Below, in pieces: positions 1 to 7,230 of a stretch of DNA of 64,000 nt. Source of the DNA: Psychrobacter aquaticus CMS 56. Its GTDB lineage: Bacteria > Pseudomonadota > Gammaproteobacteria > Pseudomonadales > Moraxellaceae. The notes under the pieces are model-generated. The model made no database searches and was not told the origin of the DNA. It saw only the letters and a program-made list of their open reading frames with translations. Position numbers and translations under genes: made by a program. The stretch spans positions 161,136 to 225,135 of the forward strand of contig NZ_AUSW01000011.1 in assembly GCF_000471625.1 (NCBI RefSeq), given 5' to 3'. Each line of letters begins with the position of its first letter. The first letter of the stretch is position 1.

Positions 1-370
1 CGTTTTCATTAGTTAATACAGTGCTGTTACTGGTCCCAAAAGTGACGCCTTCAGCCTGAAAAGATACCAAAGCATTACTTACTGGATCCCCATTATTATC
101 GGTTACTTTTACTGTCGCACTTGCTCCAGCTGAAGTAATAGTACGAGTCATGTTGCCATTGGGATCTGTTAGGGTTATAGGTGTAACTTTAATATCACTT
201 ACTGGTGTCCCTGTTCCACCACCATTCCCAGGCTGAGTCACACCTGTATCAGGTTCAGGCGCAATCGTATCAGTACCATCGCCGCCGCCACATCCAGCCA
301 ACGCCAATGATAATGTGAGTGCTGTGAGCTGAAACAACTTAGAAGTAAGTGGCAATGAACTATATGACAT
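1..370 (-). CDS. Truncated Ig-like-domain lipoprotein (5' part of gene)
   Basis: Only the N-terminal part (about 123 residues) lies in the window; the gene runs off the left edge. The frame opens at an ATG preceded by GGAG seven bases upstream. The first 30 residues form a lipoprotein signal with lipobox LALAGC followed by three glycines, then a Gly/Pro/Thr-rich linker. From about residue 60 the sequence (LTDPNGNMTRTI..., GDPVSNALVSFQ) resembles bacterial Ig-like Big_1 (invasin/intimin type) repeats, in which a VKVTDNNG-like strand precedes a GxPVxNAxVxF strand. It is inferred to be an outer-membrane or surface lipoprotein with one or more Ig-like repeats. The partner or ligand cannot be told from this fragment. 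Confidence 0.8.
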   Translation of the reverse strand, partial: MSYSSLPLTSKLFQLTALTLSLALAGCGGGDGTDTIAPEPDTGVTQPGNGGGTGTPVSDIKVTPITLTDPNGNMTRTITSAGASATVKVTDNNGDPVSNALVSFQAEGVTFGTSNSTVLTNEN

Positions 371-636
371 GTTTGGACTCCACGTGGTCAGTGATTTATT
401 TGAGCAGATAAGCAAAAACCATTACGCAGAATCAAGAGCGATTGGTAATGATACATAGATTTACATTAATACCAGTTGTATTAACAGATTGTATTAAATT
501 TATAACGGTAACTTTACTGACTTTTGTTATAAGTTACAACTAAAAGTTAATCGTTACCATTAAATAATCAACGACATAGCCTGCATATTTCAGGTATAAT
601 AGTCAGCCTTTAGACCAACAATAATCATAAAAATAT
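371..636. other. AT-rich spacer between lipoprotein gene and rpmB promoter
   Basis: Divergent intergenic DNA with no convincing reading frame. It contains two direct copies of TTGTATTAA at 476-484 and 489-497 and several GGTAAC/GGTAAT words. These could bind a regulator of the left-hand lipoprotein gene, but nothing more specific can be supported. Confidence 0.4.
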
Positions 637-665
637 TTGAGTATTCATCTCTTTTATGGTATAAA
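637..665 (+). promoter_or_regulatory. Sigma-70 promoter of rpmB-rpmG
   Basis: The -35 hexamer TTGAGT (637-642) is separated by exactly 17 bases from the -10 hexamer TATAAA (660-665). It gives a leader of about 180 bases before rpmB, ending in the hairpin at 813-833. Confidence 0.6.
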
Positions 666-812
666 TGTCGGCTTTAAAATTTTCTGAATTGGTCAGCCTG
701 TTATTTGCCTTTAGATAGCAGTTTTACCAGCTCAACCTTCATATAGTTTTGTTTGGTGCAAAGCTGCCGCTTGCTGTGTCCATGCCGCAAAAACGTGCAA
801 CTTGCCCAGACT

Positions 813-833
813 GGTATGAGAAAAACTCATACC
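813..833 (+). promoter_or_regulatory. Leader hairpin just upstream of rpmB ribosome-binding site
   Basis: A perfect 8-bp stem GGTATGAG/CTCATACC with a five-A loop ends about 10 bases before the TAGGAG ribosome-binding site of rpmB. There is no T-tract, so it is not a terminator. It may influence translation or mRNA stability, as leader structures often do in ribosomal-protein operons; this is inference. Confidence 0.45.
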
Positions 834-853
834 TCATAGATTAGGAGTTCGCC

Positions 854-1090
854 ATGTCTCGAGTTTGCCAAGTGACTGGAAAGCGCCCTATGGTGGGTAA
901 TAATGTTTCGCACGCAAACAACAAAACCCGTCGTCGCTTTCTACCAAACCTACACAACCATCGTTTTTGGGTAGAGTCTGAAAATCGTTTTGTACGTCTT
1001 CGTGTGTCTACCAAAGGTATGCGCATCATTGACAAACTAGGTATCGATAAAGTGTTAACGGATCTACGCGCACAAGGTCAAAAAGTTTAA
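854..1090 (+). CDS. rpmB: 50S ribosomal protein L28
   Basis: A 78-residue protein of the usual L28 length, beginning [12 protein letters not shown], the characteristic L28 start, with the Asn/Lys/Arg-rich middle ([12 protein letters not shown]) that contacts 23S rRNA. It is a component of the large ribosomal subunit. TAGGAG lies six bases before the ATG. rpmG follows 135 bases downstream on the same strand, the standard rpmB-rpmG pairing, and both appear to share the promoter at 637-665 and the terminator at 1413-1449. Nothing unusual in the protein itself. Confidence 0.98.
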   Translation: MSRVCQVTGKRPMVGNNVSHANNKTRRRFLPNLHNHRFWVESENRFVRLRVSTKGMRIIDKLGIDKVLTDLRAQGQKV

Positions 1091-1225
1091 GTAAAGACTG
1101 GCAGCTTAATGGTTTCGATAATTTTCGTCATTTAAGCTGCTTTTCTGCTATCACATCGGTGGTAACTTATACGCTTTGAATCCGTACCTATCGTTTGAAG
1201 ACCCCTCATTTACAGGAAAGCTATC

Positions 1226-1381
1226 ATGAGAGATAAAATTAAATTAGTATCAACAGCTGGTACTGGGTATTACTACACCACTACTAAAAACAAGCGCACT
1301 ATGCCGGGCAAAATGGAAATCAAAAAGTTTGATCCAAAAGTACGCCAGCATGTGATCTTTAAAGAAGCTAAAATCAAATAA
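1226..1381 (+). CDS. rpmG: 50S ribosomal protein L33
   Basis: A 51-residue protein starting [19 protein letters not shown] and ending KEAKIK, the typical short L33. The form lacks the Cys-X2-Cys zinc pairs and is therefore the zinc-independent (C-minus) type. It belongs to the large ribosomal subunit near the E site. AGGAAAG lies a few bases before the ATG. It is the second gene of the rpmB-rpmG operon and is followed 31 bases later by a strong terminator. Confidence 0.97.
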   Translation: MRDKIKLVSTAGTGYYYTTTKNKRTMPGKMEIKKFDPKVRQHVIFKEAKIK

Positions 1382-1412
1382 TTGCCATTTTCACAAATGG
1401 TTTTGTTTGAAC

Positions 1413-1449
1413 AAAAAAAAGGGTTTATCCAGTGATAAACCCTTTTTTT
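1413..1449 (+). terminator. Rho-independent terminator of rpmB-rpmG
   Basis: The stem GGGTTTATC/GATAAACCC with a four-base loop is flanked by an A-run on the left and seven Ts on the right. It is near-symmetrical, so it can also stop minus-strand transcription coming from the gene at 1511-1822. Confidence 0.9.
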
Positions 1450-1510
1450 GTTCTGACTTTAATTTTCTATTGACCCAAAACACCATTTAGAGAGGTGAAA
1501 CTGGCTAAAA

Positions 1511-1822
1511 TCAGCTGTAGTGCGTTGGCTCTTTGTCATAGACATGCGCATGCCATTGGCTCATCTGTTTTTGCATAATGACCTGAATCGCAGCATGAAT
1601 CATATGCTGACCAATCGCTTGGGTATCACTACCGAGCAACTCTTTGAGTTTTTCAGAAAAATCAATGGTCATAAGTGGCGCTTCATCTTGGTCAGCATCA
1701 CGCAATAATAACTTACCATCCGCCGCCTCTACCAGCTCAAGTGTGGTTTCTTTGGCAAATCCTGCAAACTGGTCAGTACTATCGGTATCTACTTCTATAT
1801 CATTATCGATATCATATGGCAT
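1511..1822 (-). CDS. Small acidic protein of unknown function
   Basis: A 103-residue, acidic, soluble protein with no signal peptide or membrane segment. The first 25 residues are dense in Asp (YDIDNDIEVDTDSTD). The rest looks folded: a short beta-rich middle (KLLLRDADQDEAPLMTIDF) and a C-terminal helix ending in a His/Tyr-rich tail (WHAHVYDKEPTHYS). AAGGA eight bases upstream supports the start. It sits alone and convergent with rpmG, sharing the bidirectional terminator at 1413-1449. No family recognised; real coding is likely from the ribosome-binding site and the ordered composition. Confidence 0.7.
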   Translation of the reverse strand: MPYDIDNDIEVDTDSTDQFAGFAKETTLELVEAADGKLLLRDADQDEAPLMTIDFSEKLKELLGSDTQAIGQHMIHAAIQVIMQKQMSQWHAHVYDKEPTHYS

Positions 1823-2005
1823 TAATTTATTCCTTATTGTCCCGTCTTATACTTGCAAAGACACTCTCATATAGAAAACTATCGTCTTAAAATAACACGG
1901 ATGAAACTGCATTATGCATACAATGGACGCTTCGGCCTTGAAATTCAAGGGCTGTCATATAAGTCTTCTATATAAATACTACTTAGGTGTACGGTGCTTG
2001 TAACA

Positions 2006-2317
2006 TTAGCGCCAGTAGCGCAGTTTTGCCAAAGTAAATAAGAAAGCCACAAACATACCAAGGTAATACATGAGCTTTAGCTCTAACGTGGGATCTCGGT
2101 ATTTAAATGGCAACGCCACGGCGGCAGTAGCAGTTGGAAATATTAGCAGCATGATTAGCCAGTTTTCGATGACGTTGAGCCAGCCTTGTAAATCAGTACC
2201 ATGACGCAATGAGGCCAAGCCCATCAGTAGGCAAGCTATTATTAAACTAGTAAACAAGCCATTTGGTAAGTCTTTCGGATAAATAATTTTGGCAATACGA
2301 GTCGGTATGATTTGCAT
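2006..2317 (-). CDS. Small inner-membrane protein, unknown
   Basis: A 103-residue protein with three probable membrane helices: about residues 20-38 (GLFTSLIIACLLMGLASL), 50-70 (NWLIMLLIFPTATAAVAL) and 82-98 (YLGMFVAFLFTLAKL), ending with a basic RYWR tail. GGGA lies six bases before the ATG. It is followed on the same strand by nothing closer than the acidic gene at 1511-1822 and preceded by another small membrane protein, so the two may form a loose operon. No family recognised. Confidence 0.65.
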   Translation of the reverse strand: MQIIPTRIAKIIYPKDLPNGLFTSLIIACLLMGLASLRHGTDLQGWLNVIENWLIMLLIFPTATAAVALPFKYRDPTLELKLMYYLGMFVAFLFTLAKLRYWR

Positions 2318-2401
2318 GTAAAATCCCAGCCACGCTTACAGCACATGACTTCATGATCAAAAATTGTATAAAAAACAGCTTATAACAGATTGTTAAAGCG
2401 T

Positions 2402-2767
2402 TTAACTATAAGTACCCATCAACCACAACATTGCCACACAAGCGGTCAACCAACCAAGCGTCAGGGCATTTCTCGTCTCGATATGCATGCCTTTCACTTT
2501 GTTAAGCAGTCGTGAACCAAGCCAAAAAAACAACGGAATGCCAATCACAAATGCAGGTACAATTACCCCCGCGTGACGAAGGACTGTTCCGACATCATCG
2601 CCAATCATCAAACGAAAACCATAGCCTGCTAAACTTAACACAAGCGCAAACACTGCCAAGCCAATAGTAATGCCTTTTGGCACCAGGCTGCGCTGCTGAG
2701 GTCGAGTCATGTTGTCTGGTGCTCGCTCAGTGGGCACTGAAGGGCTATCTATTTTTTGCGTGTCCAT
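2402..2767 (-). CDS. Small inner-membrane protein, unknown
   Basis: A 121-residue protein. The first 30 residues are polar and probably cytoplasmic. Three membrane helices follow at about residues 33-54 (ITIGLAVFALVLSLAGYGF), 66-86 (AGVIVPAFVIGIPLFFWLG) and 100-118 (TLGWLTACVAMLWLMG). AAAGGTGA seven bases upstream is a strong ribosome-binding site. A 84-base gap separates it from the next membrane protein on the same strand. A degenerate copy of the dispersed inverted-repeat element lies just upstream. Function unknown. Confidence 0.7.
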   Translation of the reverse strand: MDTQKIDSPSVPTERAPDNMTRPQQRSLVPKGITIGLAVFALVLSLAGYGFRLMIGDDVGTVLRHAGVIVPAFVIGIPLFFWLGSRLLNKVKGMHIETRNALTLGWLTACVAMLWLMGTYS

Positions 2768-2792
2768 GAGTCACCTTTGTATGGCGTAAAAT

Positions 2793-2942
2793 TATAGTCG
2801 TATCTTGACATTATACAGTCGATTCAATTCAAAAAAATACAGTAGTACTGAGATAGATTTCAAAGCCTATTTCGACAAGCACGCCATGAGCGAGAAATTT
2901 ACACCAGCAGAACTGTAACCTTTTTAAAGTAGATTAACTATA
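2793..2942. repeat. Degenerate copy of dispersed inverted-repeat element
   Basis: It begins TATAGTCGTATC and ends TTAACTATA, the end sequences of the family described at 53371-53516, and keeps a recognisable GAGAAATTTACACCAG inner arm. The core is strongly diverged, so this is probably an old copy. It fills the gap between rpe and the membrane-protein gene. Confidence 0.5.
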
Positions 2943-2971
2943 TCACTCTTTTATTTCGAACGAACGATAAG

Positions 2972-3664
2972 CTACTTACTTTCATCAGCCAATGCCAGCT
3001 CTGCACGCATGGCGTCAATCGCAGCCTTGTAGTCTTGTTGGTTAAATATCGCAGAACCAGCGACAAACATATCAGCGCCTGCTTCAGCAATCGCACGAAT
3101 ATTACTGGCTTTGATCCCGCCATCAACTTCCAATCTGATGTCACGACCGCTGGCCGTAATACGCTCACGAACTTGGCGTACCTTGTTCAATGTACTGTCA
3201 ATAAATGACTGACCACCAAAGCCTGGGTTGACACTCATCAGCAAAATTTGATCCACTTTATCCATAACATAATCTAAATGATGTAAGGGCGTTGCTGGAT
3301 TCAATACTAGGCCGCATTCTGCACCGCCATCCTTAATCAGTTGCAACGAACGATCAACGTGCGCGCTCGCTTCTGGATGAAAAGTGATCACACTGGCACC
3401 CGCCTCTAAAAACTGCTCAATCATCCCATCGACCGGTGATACCATGAGATGGACATCAATAGGTGCATCAATCCCATAATCACGCAGCGCTTTACAAATC
3501 ATACTGCCAAACGTCAAATTGGGCACGTAATGATTGTCCATCACATCGAAATGAATCACATCGGCACCCGATTCCAATACCTTTTCAACTTCTTCGCCCA
3601 AACGCGCAAAATCAGCTGAGAGTATCGATGGTGCAATAAGATAGGGCTTAGAAGGACTGATCAT
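2972..3664 (-). CDS. rpe: Ribulose-phosphate 3-epimerase
   Basis: A 230-residue TIM-barrel enzyme of normal length that interconverts ribulose 5-phosphate and xylulose 5-phosphate in the pentose phosphate pathway. Visible motifs are APSILSADF (residues 11-19), HFDVMD with metal ligands His38 and Asp40, VHLMV with His72, the phosphate-binding [12 protein letters not shown] loop near residue 145, and EVDGGI near 182 carrying the second catalytic Asp. It is monocistronic here, flanked on both sides by copies of the dispersed repeat. In many gammaproteobacteria rpe lies beside gph and trpE; that context is absent. Confidence 0.97.
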   Translation of the reverse strand: MISPSKPYLIAPSILSADFARLGEEVEKVLESGADVIHFDVMDNHYVPNLTFGSMICKALRDYGIDAPIDVHLMVSPVDGMIEQFLEAGASVITFHPEASAHVDRSLQLIKDGGAECGLVLNPATPLHHLDYVMDKVDQILLMSVNPGFGGQSFIDSTLNKVRQVRERITASGRDIRLEVDGGIKASNIRAIAEAGADMFVAGSAIFNQQDYKAAIDAMRAELALADESK

Positions 3665-3718
3665 AATGGAGCTACCTAATTCATGTTTAAATAAAATACA
3701 GATAAAGTAAAAGGGATT

Positions 3719-3863
3719 GTAATTAAGTCAATATAAAAGGGATACAGTGATACTGGGATAAATTTTTTGTAGCCTCTGTCTACGAAGGCACAGCAAGCAA
3801 GAAAAGTTTATACCAGTCTCGCCTTATAATGTCATGTATCCATTCTATTCAATACCGACTATA
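3719..3863. repeat. Dispersed inverted-repeat element, type II
   Basis: About 145 bp. Inner arms ACTGGGATAAATTTTT (3752-3767) and AAAAGTTTATACCAGT (3802-3817) enclose a core containing GGCACAGCAAGCAAG. The right end reads ATACCGACTATA; the left end is partly decayed. It lies between rpe and the DUF2805 gene. Confidence 0.75.
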
Positions 3864-3906
3864 TATGCTTAAAGCATGATAGCACTGACAGTTCATACTC
3901 AACCTA

Positions 3907-4368
3907 TTAACGCTGCTTATATTGGGTTTTACAATAAGCACGACCTACCTCAAAACCTCTTTTTGCTTCGTGTTTGGTGGCACGATTGCTCACTCGTTCG
4001 CGCCATAATTTAAAAGACGATGGCTTTAGCGTTTGACGCATCAGCTTAATGACGTCAGATTCTGTGAGACCGTAGCTATGCTCTATCGCCCCAAATGGGG
4101 TTCTATCTTCCCACGCCATTTCAATCACTCGTGAGACTTGTGCCTCATCCAGTACTCTATCACCAACGTCATTGGTTACTTGGGCGATAAACTCATTTGA
4201 TTGAACGGAATTTTTTTGCTCATTATTCACATCCGTATCAGCGTGCTGCTTATCTTTTAAAGCAGCGTCCATATCGGCTTGCATAGTCGCCAGCGTTGAT
4301 TTAGTAGCGGTAGCATCCGCTATCTGAACGTCTAAATCAGTCGCTGCCAAATCCTGATCACTTGCCAT
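3907..4368 (-). CDS. DUF2805 / TIGR03643 family protein with acidic N-terminal tail
   Basis: A 153-residue protein. The C-terminal 80 residues carry the hallmarks of the DUF2805 (TIGR03643) family: the segment AWEDRTPFGAIEHSYGLTE near residue 92, then LMRQTLKPSSFKLWRERV and a basic end. This looks like a helix-turn-helix-type fold, but its function is not established. The first 65 residues are an Ala/Asp/Gln-rich tail that family members usually lack. AAGG upstream of the ATG supports the long start. No operon partner. Family assignment is from remembered motifs. Confidence 0.75.
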   Translation of the reverse strand: MASDQDLAATDLDVQIADATATKSTLATMQADMDAALKDKQHADTDVNNEQKNSVQSNEFIAQVTNDVGDRVLDEAQVSRVIEMAWEDRTPFGAIEHSYGLTESDVIKLMRQTLKPSSFKLWRERVSNRATKHEAKRGFEVGRAYCKTQYKQR

Positions 4369-4434
4369 AAAACTTACCTTTTTAAAATAAAACGCTACAG
4401 CGAAAAAGACAATATCACACTATGACATCGTCAC

Positions 4435-5325
4435 TTAGCTAAGTTGCGCCATACGCCAATGATGTTCGATATGGTCGTTAATCACCGTTTGAATAAAATA
4501 ATAACTGTGGTCATGGCCTGCTTGATAACGTAATGTTAAAGGCTGTTTGGCTTTTTCACAAGCGTGTTGCAGTTTAGACGTTTGAAGCTGGCCTTCTGCT
4601 AAGAAATTGTCAGCTGCGCCTTGGTCGACCAAAATGCTCGAATACTGCTGACCAACTTTTTCAATCATCTGTGCGGCATCTGCTTGCGCCCATAACGACT
4701 TGTCGTCACCGAAATACGCTTCATAAGCGGCTTGTCCCCATGCTGATTCACTGGCTGCGCACACAGGCGATAACGCTGAAACACTAACAAATTTCCCTGG
4801 AAACTTAAAACCTAGTACTAATGCCCCATGTCCGCCCATCGAATGCCCTGTGATGCCTATACTATCGATAGGAAACTCTGAACGTAGTAAATCGTATAGC
4901 TCATCAACGATATAACTTTGCATATTAAAATGCTCGGCCCAAGGTGCTTGTACCGCATCGACATAATAGCTGGCACCCTGACCGACAAAATAACGCTCAT
5001 CGTTTGGTACCTCAACATTTTCGCTACTTCTTGGAGAGGTATCTGGCGCGATAAATATCATGCCAAGCTCGCTACATTTCTGTTGAAAATGCGCTTTGTG
5101 AGTGACATTATCAGCGTTACAAGTGAGGCCTGATAAATAGAGAACTGCAGGGCAGCGTCGACCAGCAAGGGCTTCATCAGGCAGATAAATACTAAATGTC
5201 ATCGACGTTTTGGTAGACATTGATTGATGACTGTAATAATGCTGTTCACCATCAAAGCAGCGGTTCACGCTTTTTTGCACAAGCTGGCTATTGGCGGACA
5301 AACTGTGATTATAAGAATTATTCAT
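4435..5325 (-). CDS. fghA: S-formylglutathione hydrolase
   Basis: A 296-residue alpha/beta-hydrolase of the esterase D family that hydrolyses S-formylglutathione to formate and glutathione, the last step of glutathione-dependent formaldehyde detoxification. Visible are the YLSGLTCN oxyanion-region segment near residue 85, the nucleophile motif GHSMGGHGAL near residue 160, the acid in DQGAADNFL and the catalytic His in GHDHSYYF. It is about 15 residues longer than usual at the N terminus. AAAGGA is six to eight bases before the ATG. The partner frmA (formaldehyde dehydrogenase) is not adjacent. Confidence 0.95.
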   Translation of the reverse strand: MNNSYNHSLSANSQLVQKSVNRCFDGEQHYYSHQSMSTKTSMTFSIYLPDEALAGRRCPAVLYLSGLTCNADNVTHKAHFQQKCSELGMIFIAPDTSPRSSENVEVPNDERYFVGQGASYYVDAVQAPWAEHFNMQSYIVDELYDLLRSEFPIDSIGITGHSMGGHGALVLGFKFPGKFVSVSALSPVCAASESAWGQAAYEAYFGDDKSLWAQADAAQMIEKVGQQYSSILVDQGAADNFLAEGQLQTSKLQHACEKAKQPLTLRYQAGHDHSYYFIQTVINDHIEHHWRMAQLS

Positions 5326-5384
5326 GAGTGATATTCCTTTTATCTAAAACAAACGATGACTTATAAAAAATACTTTTAAGAGAA

Positions 5385-5424
5385 TATAGTTGATACTAAA
5401 TAAAATGGGTACATGACATTATAA
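5385..5424. repeat. Truncated end of a type II dispersed element
   Basis: The sequence TATAGTTGATACTAAATAAA followed by the word ACATGACATTATAA matches one end of the type II elements at 3719-3863 and 53371-53516 (read on the opposite strand), then stops matching just before the stop codon of the C13 protease gene. The remainder of the element is missing. Confidence 0.6.
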
Positions 5425-5432
5425 TCTGAGGC

Positions 5433-6914
5433 TTAATCAGCCGTGGCTACTGTCCCATCCACTGGCTGGCTCGAAGCATCGTCAGGTACGATATTAATAG
5501 CAGTCGCATCATTAGAATTCACAATGCTGGCGACTGGTGGACGGGTTTTATCAAATAAAACTTGCTCAAAAGCAGGCAATGCCGTTTCCATCAGACTACC
5601 AATAACCATTTGTGGCTCTGACGGCTCAAAGCCCATCAAGTTTTCGCGCTCGTTAACACGCAATCTGGCATCCTTAAAAGCGGACTCAAAACTGGTATTG
5701 CCACGCATACCTTCAGCAAAAAATGCTTGTCCAAAATACGTCATCTCAGCCGTATTGGTACAGCCAAATGATGCTCTGTCAGCGGCCGATGCGGTAATCA
5801 CCACCGTGGTTGGAGACGCCAAATCGTCGATAAATGAGCCTGAGTAGCAGGCTGATACCACGATCACACGCCAGCGAATACCGGAGGCATCTAACGCCTC
5901 ACGTAGCCATACCGCGTCTAGATTTTCTATCGCAAGCGGTGGATTTGCCAGTTGAATAACATCTGTATTACCATGCGACGATAGCGTCAGCATCAAAACA
6001 TCTTCATCAGCATTCATTTGCTGACCAATTCTCTTTAAGCCGCGAAGTATACTGGTCTTGGTGGCAATTGGCTCATCCAACCAGCTATAAGTATTGTTAA
6101 TCAGTGATAGAGAATGCCCGCTAGTACCAAAACGCACATCAAACAACTCACGTACTTTGTTGATTTCAGAACGAAAAACGTCTTGTTCAGAAAATCCTGC
6201 CACGCCCATAAAGTACCAGTCAGTTTTGCCTAAGACACTTGGATCAATGCGATTCAACGCTGCCTGCAACAAACGTGGCTGCTCATATAGAGCCGCTTCT
6301 TCTAAGACAGGCTCTACAGGAATTTGTTTAAATATAGGCTGATCAGCGACATTACGTTGCCACATCGTCAATAGTGCGACAGCGCCCACCAACACAATCA
6401 TCCGCTCCCACCATGGTATCCGTAGGCGGCGAGAAAAAATCCATAACAATGCTAATGTTTGCCACAAAAACAGCACTAAAAAAAGAACCGGTAAAAATGA
6501 ATAACTCCAATTGGGCAACCAACCATAGCTGCCTAAGAGTTGTACCAAGCTCTGTAATAAAGCTGATAAGGTATCGGCGACTAACCACAACACCACAGGC
6601 ACAAAAAGTAGCGACTGGTTGCCCGCGCGCCGTGCCAAGATAATGCCACTCAATAGAATAATCATTGGCCATATTAAATAGCTGACCAATCCTTGCTCAT
6701 TAAAGATACTGCCGCTTTCAGCAGCTAGCCACGAAAAGAGCACGTTGCTGCCCAGTGCTAATAACGCAAATAATGCAAACTGGACAAAGGTAGGTTTTAC
6801 CCAAGAAAACGCCCGTGTTGACCCCACTAACATCCACAAGGTTGCGATAATATTGGCAGCGAAATTGAGCGAAAAGCGCTGAAGCGATACGGTTTTTAAC
6901 GACGCAAGTGACAA
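5433..6914 (-). CDS. Membrane-anchored C13-family (legumain-like) cysteine protease
   Basis: A 493-residue protein. The N-terminal 190 residues hold about five membrane helices (for example LLALGSNVLFSWLAAES, LIWPMIILLSGIILA, VLFLVLFLWQTLALLWIF). The C-terminal 270 residues match the bacterial peptidase C13 family of clan CD, with the catalytic His in LTLSSHGN and the catalytic Cys in VVSACYSGSF, each after a hydrophobic strand as in legumains and caspases. The frame opens with TTG preceded by AGAGGT seven bases upstream; the next Met is 27 residues inside, in the first helix. The catalytic domain's side of the membrane and its substrate are unknown. It is monocistronic. Confidence 0.85.
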   Translation of the reverse strand: MSLASLKTVSLQRFSLNFAANIIATLWMLVGSTRAFSWVKPTFVQFALFALLALGSNVLFSWLAAESGSIFNEQGLVSYLIWPMIILLSGIILARRAGNQSLLFVPVVLWLVADTLSALLQSLVQLLGSYGWLPNWSYSFLPVLFLVLFLWQTLALLWIFSRRLRIPWWERMIVLVGAVALLTMWQRNVADQPIFKQIPVEPVLEEAALYEQPRLLQAALNRIDPSVLGKTDWYFMGVAGFSEQDVFRSEINKVRELFDVRFGTSGHSLSLINNTYSWLDEPIATKTSILRGLKRIGQQMNADEDVLMLTLSSHGNTDVIQLANPPLAIENLDAVWLREALDASGIRWRVIVVSACYSGSFIDDLASPTTVVITASAADRASFGCTNTAEMTYFGQAFFAEGMRGNTSFESAFKDARLRVNERENLMGFEPSEPQMVIGSLMETALPAFEQVLFDKTRPPVASIVNSNDATAINIVPDDASSQPVDGTVATAD

Positions 6915-7178
6915 AGACTTAGACCTCTAGCCAGTCGAGAAATATAAAGTAAATCAACTAAAAATGCTTTGATGCGACTGCCATTTAATGTGATTGATTT
7001 ACATTTTTTATGGCATAAAAACATCAGTTTTATAGTTAATTGACTAAGAAATGGTTATAAATGATGAATAACTCAGCCTAATAGTTTAGCTCGCTAATCT
7101 ATCGCGATTGTAACTGATTGTCGGTCAAGAGGATAAGGCTGATTTGTAAAATCTGCTTAAATTTGGCTGAAAAATAGA
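6915..7178. other. Spacer upstream of the C13 protease gene
   Basis: AT-rich, without a supported reading frame or hairpin apart from the htpG terminator that follows. It should hold the promoter of the minus-strand protease gene, but no clear hexamers were identified. Confidence 0.4.
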
Positions 7179-7215
7179 CAAAAAAAGAGACCTTGCATGC
7201 AAGATCTCTTTTTTT
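7179..7215 (-). terminator. Terminator of htpG
   Basis: The stem AAAAAAAGAGA(C)CTTGCA/TGCAAGATCTCTTTTTTT is almost fully self-complementary and lies 16 bases after the htpG stop codon, with a T-run in the htpG direction. Confidence 0.85.
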
Positions 7216-7230
7216 ATCAAATAAGATATA

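Noticed and set aside
5443..5847. A 134-codon frame antisense to the C13 protease
   Set aside because: It arises from the codon pattern of the protease gene and has no independent support.
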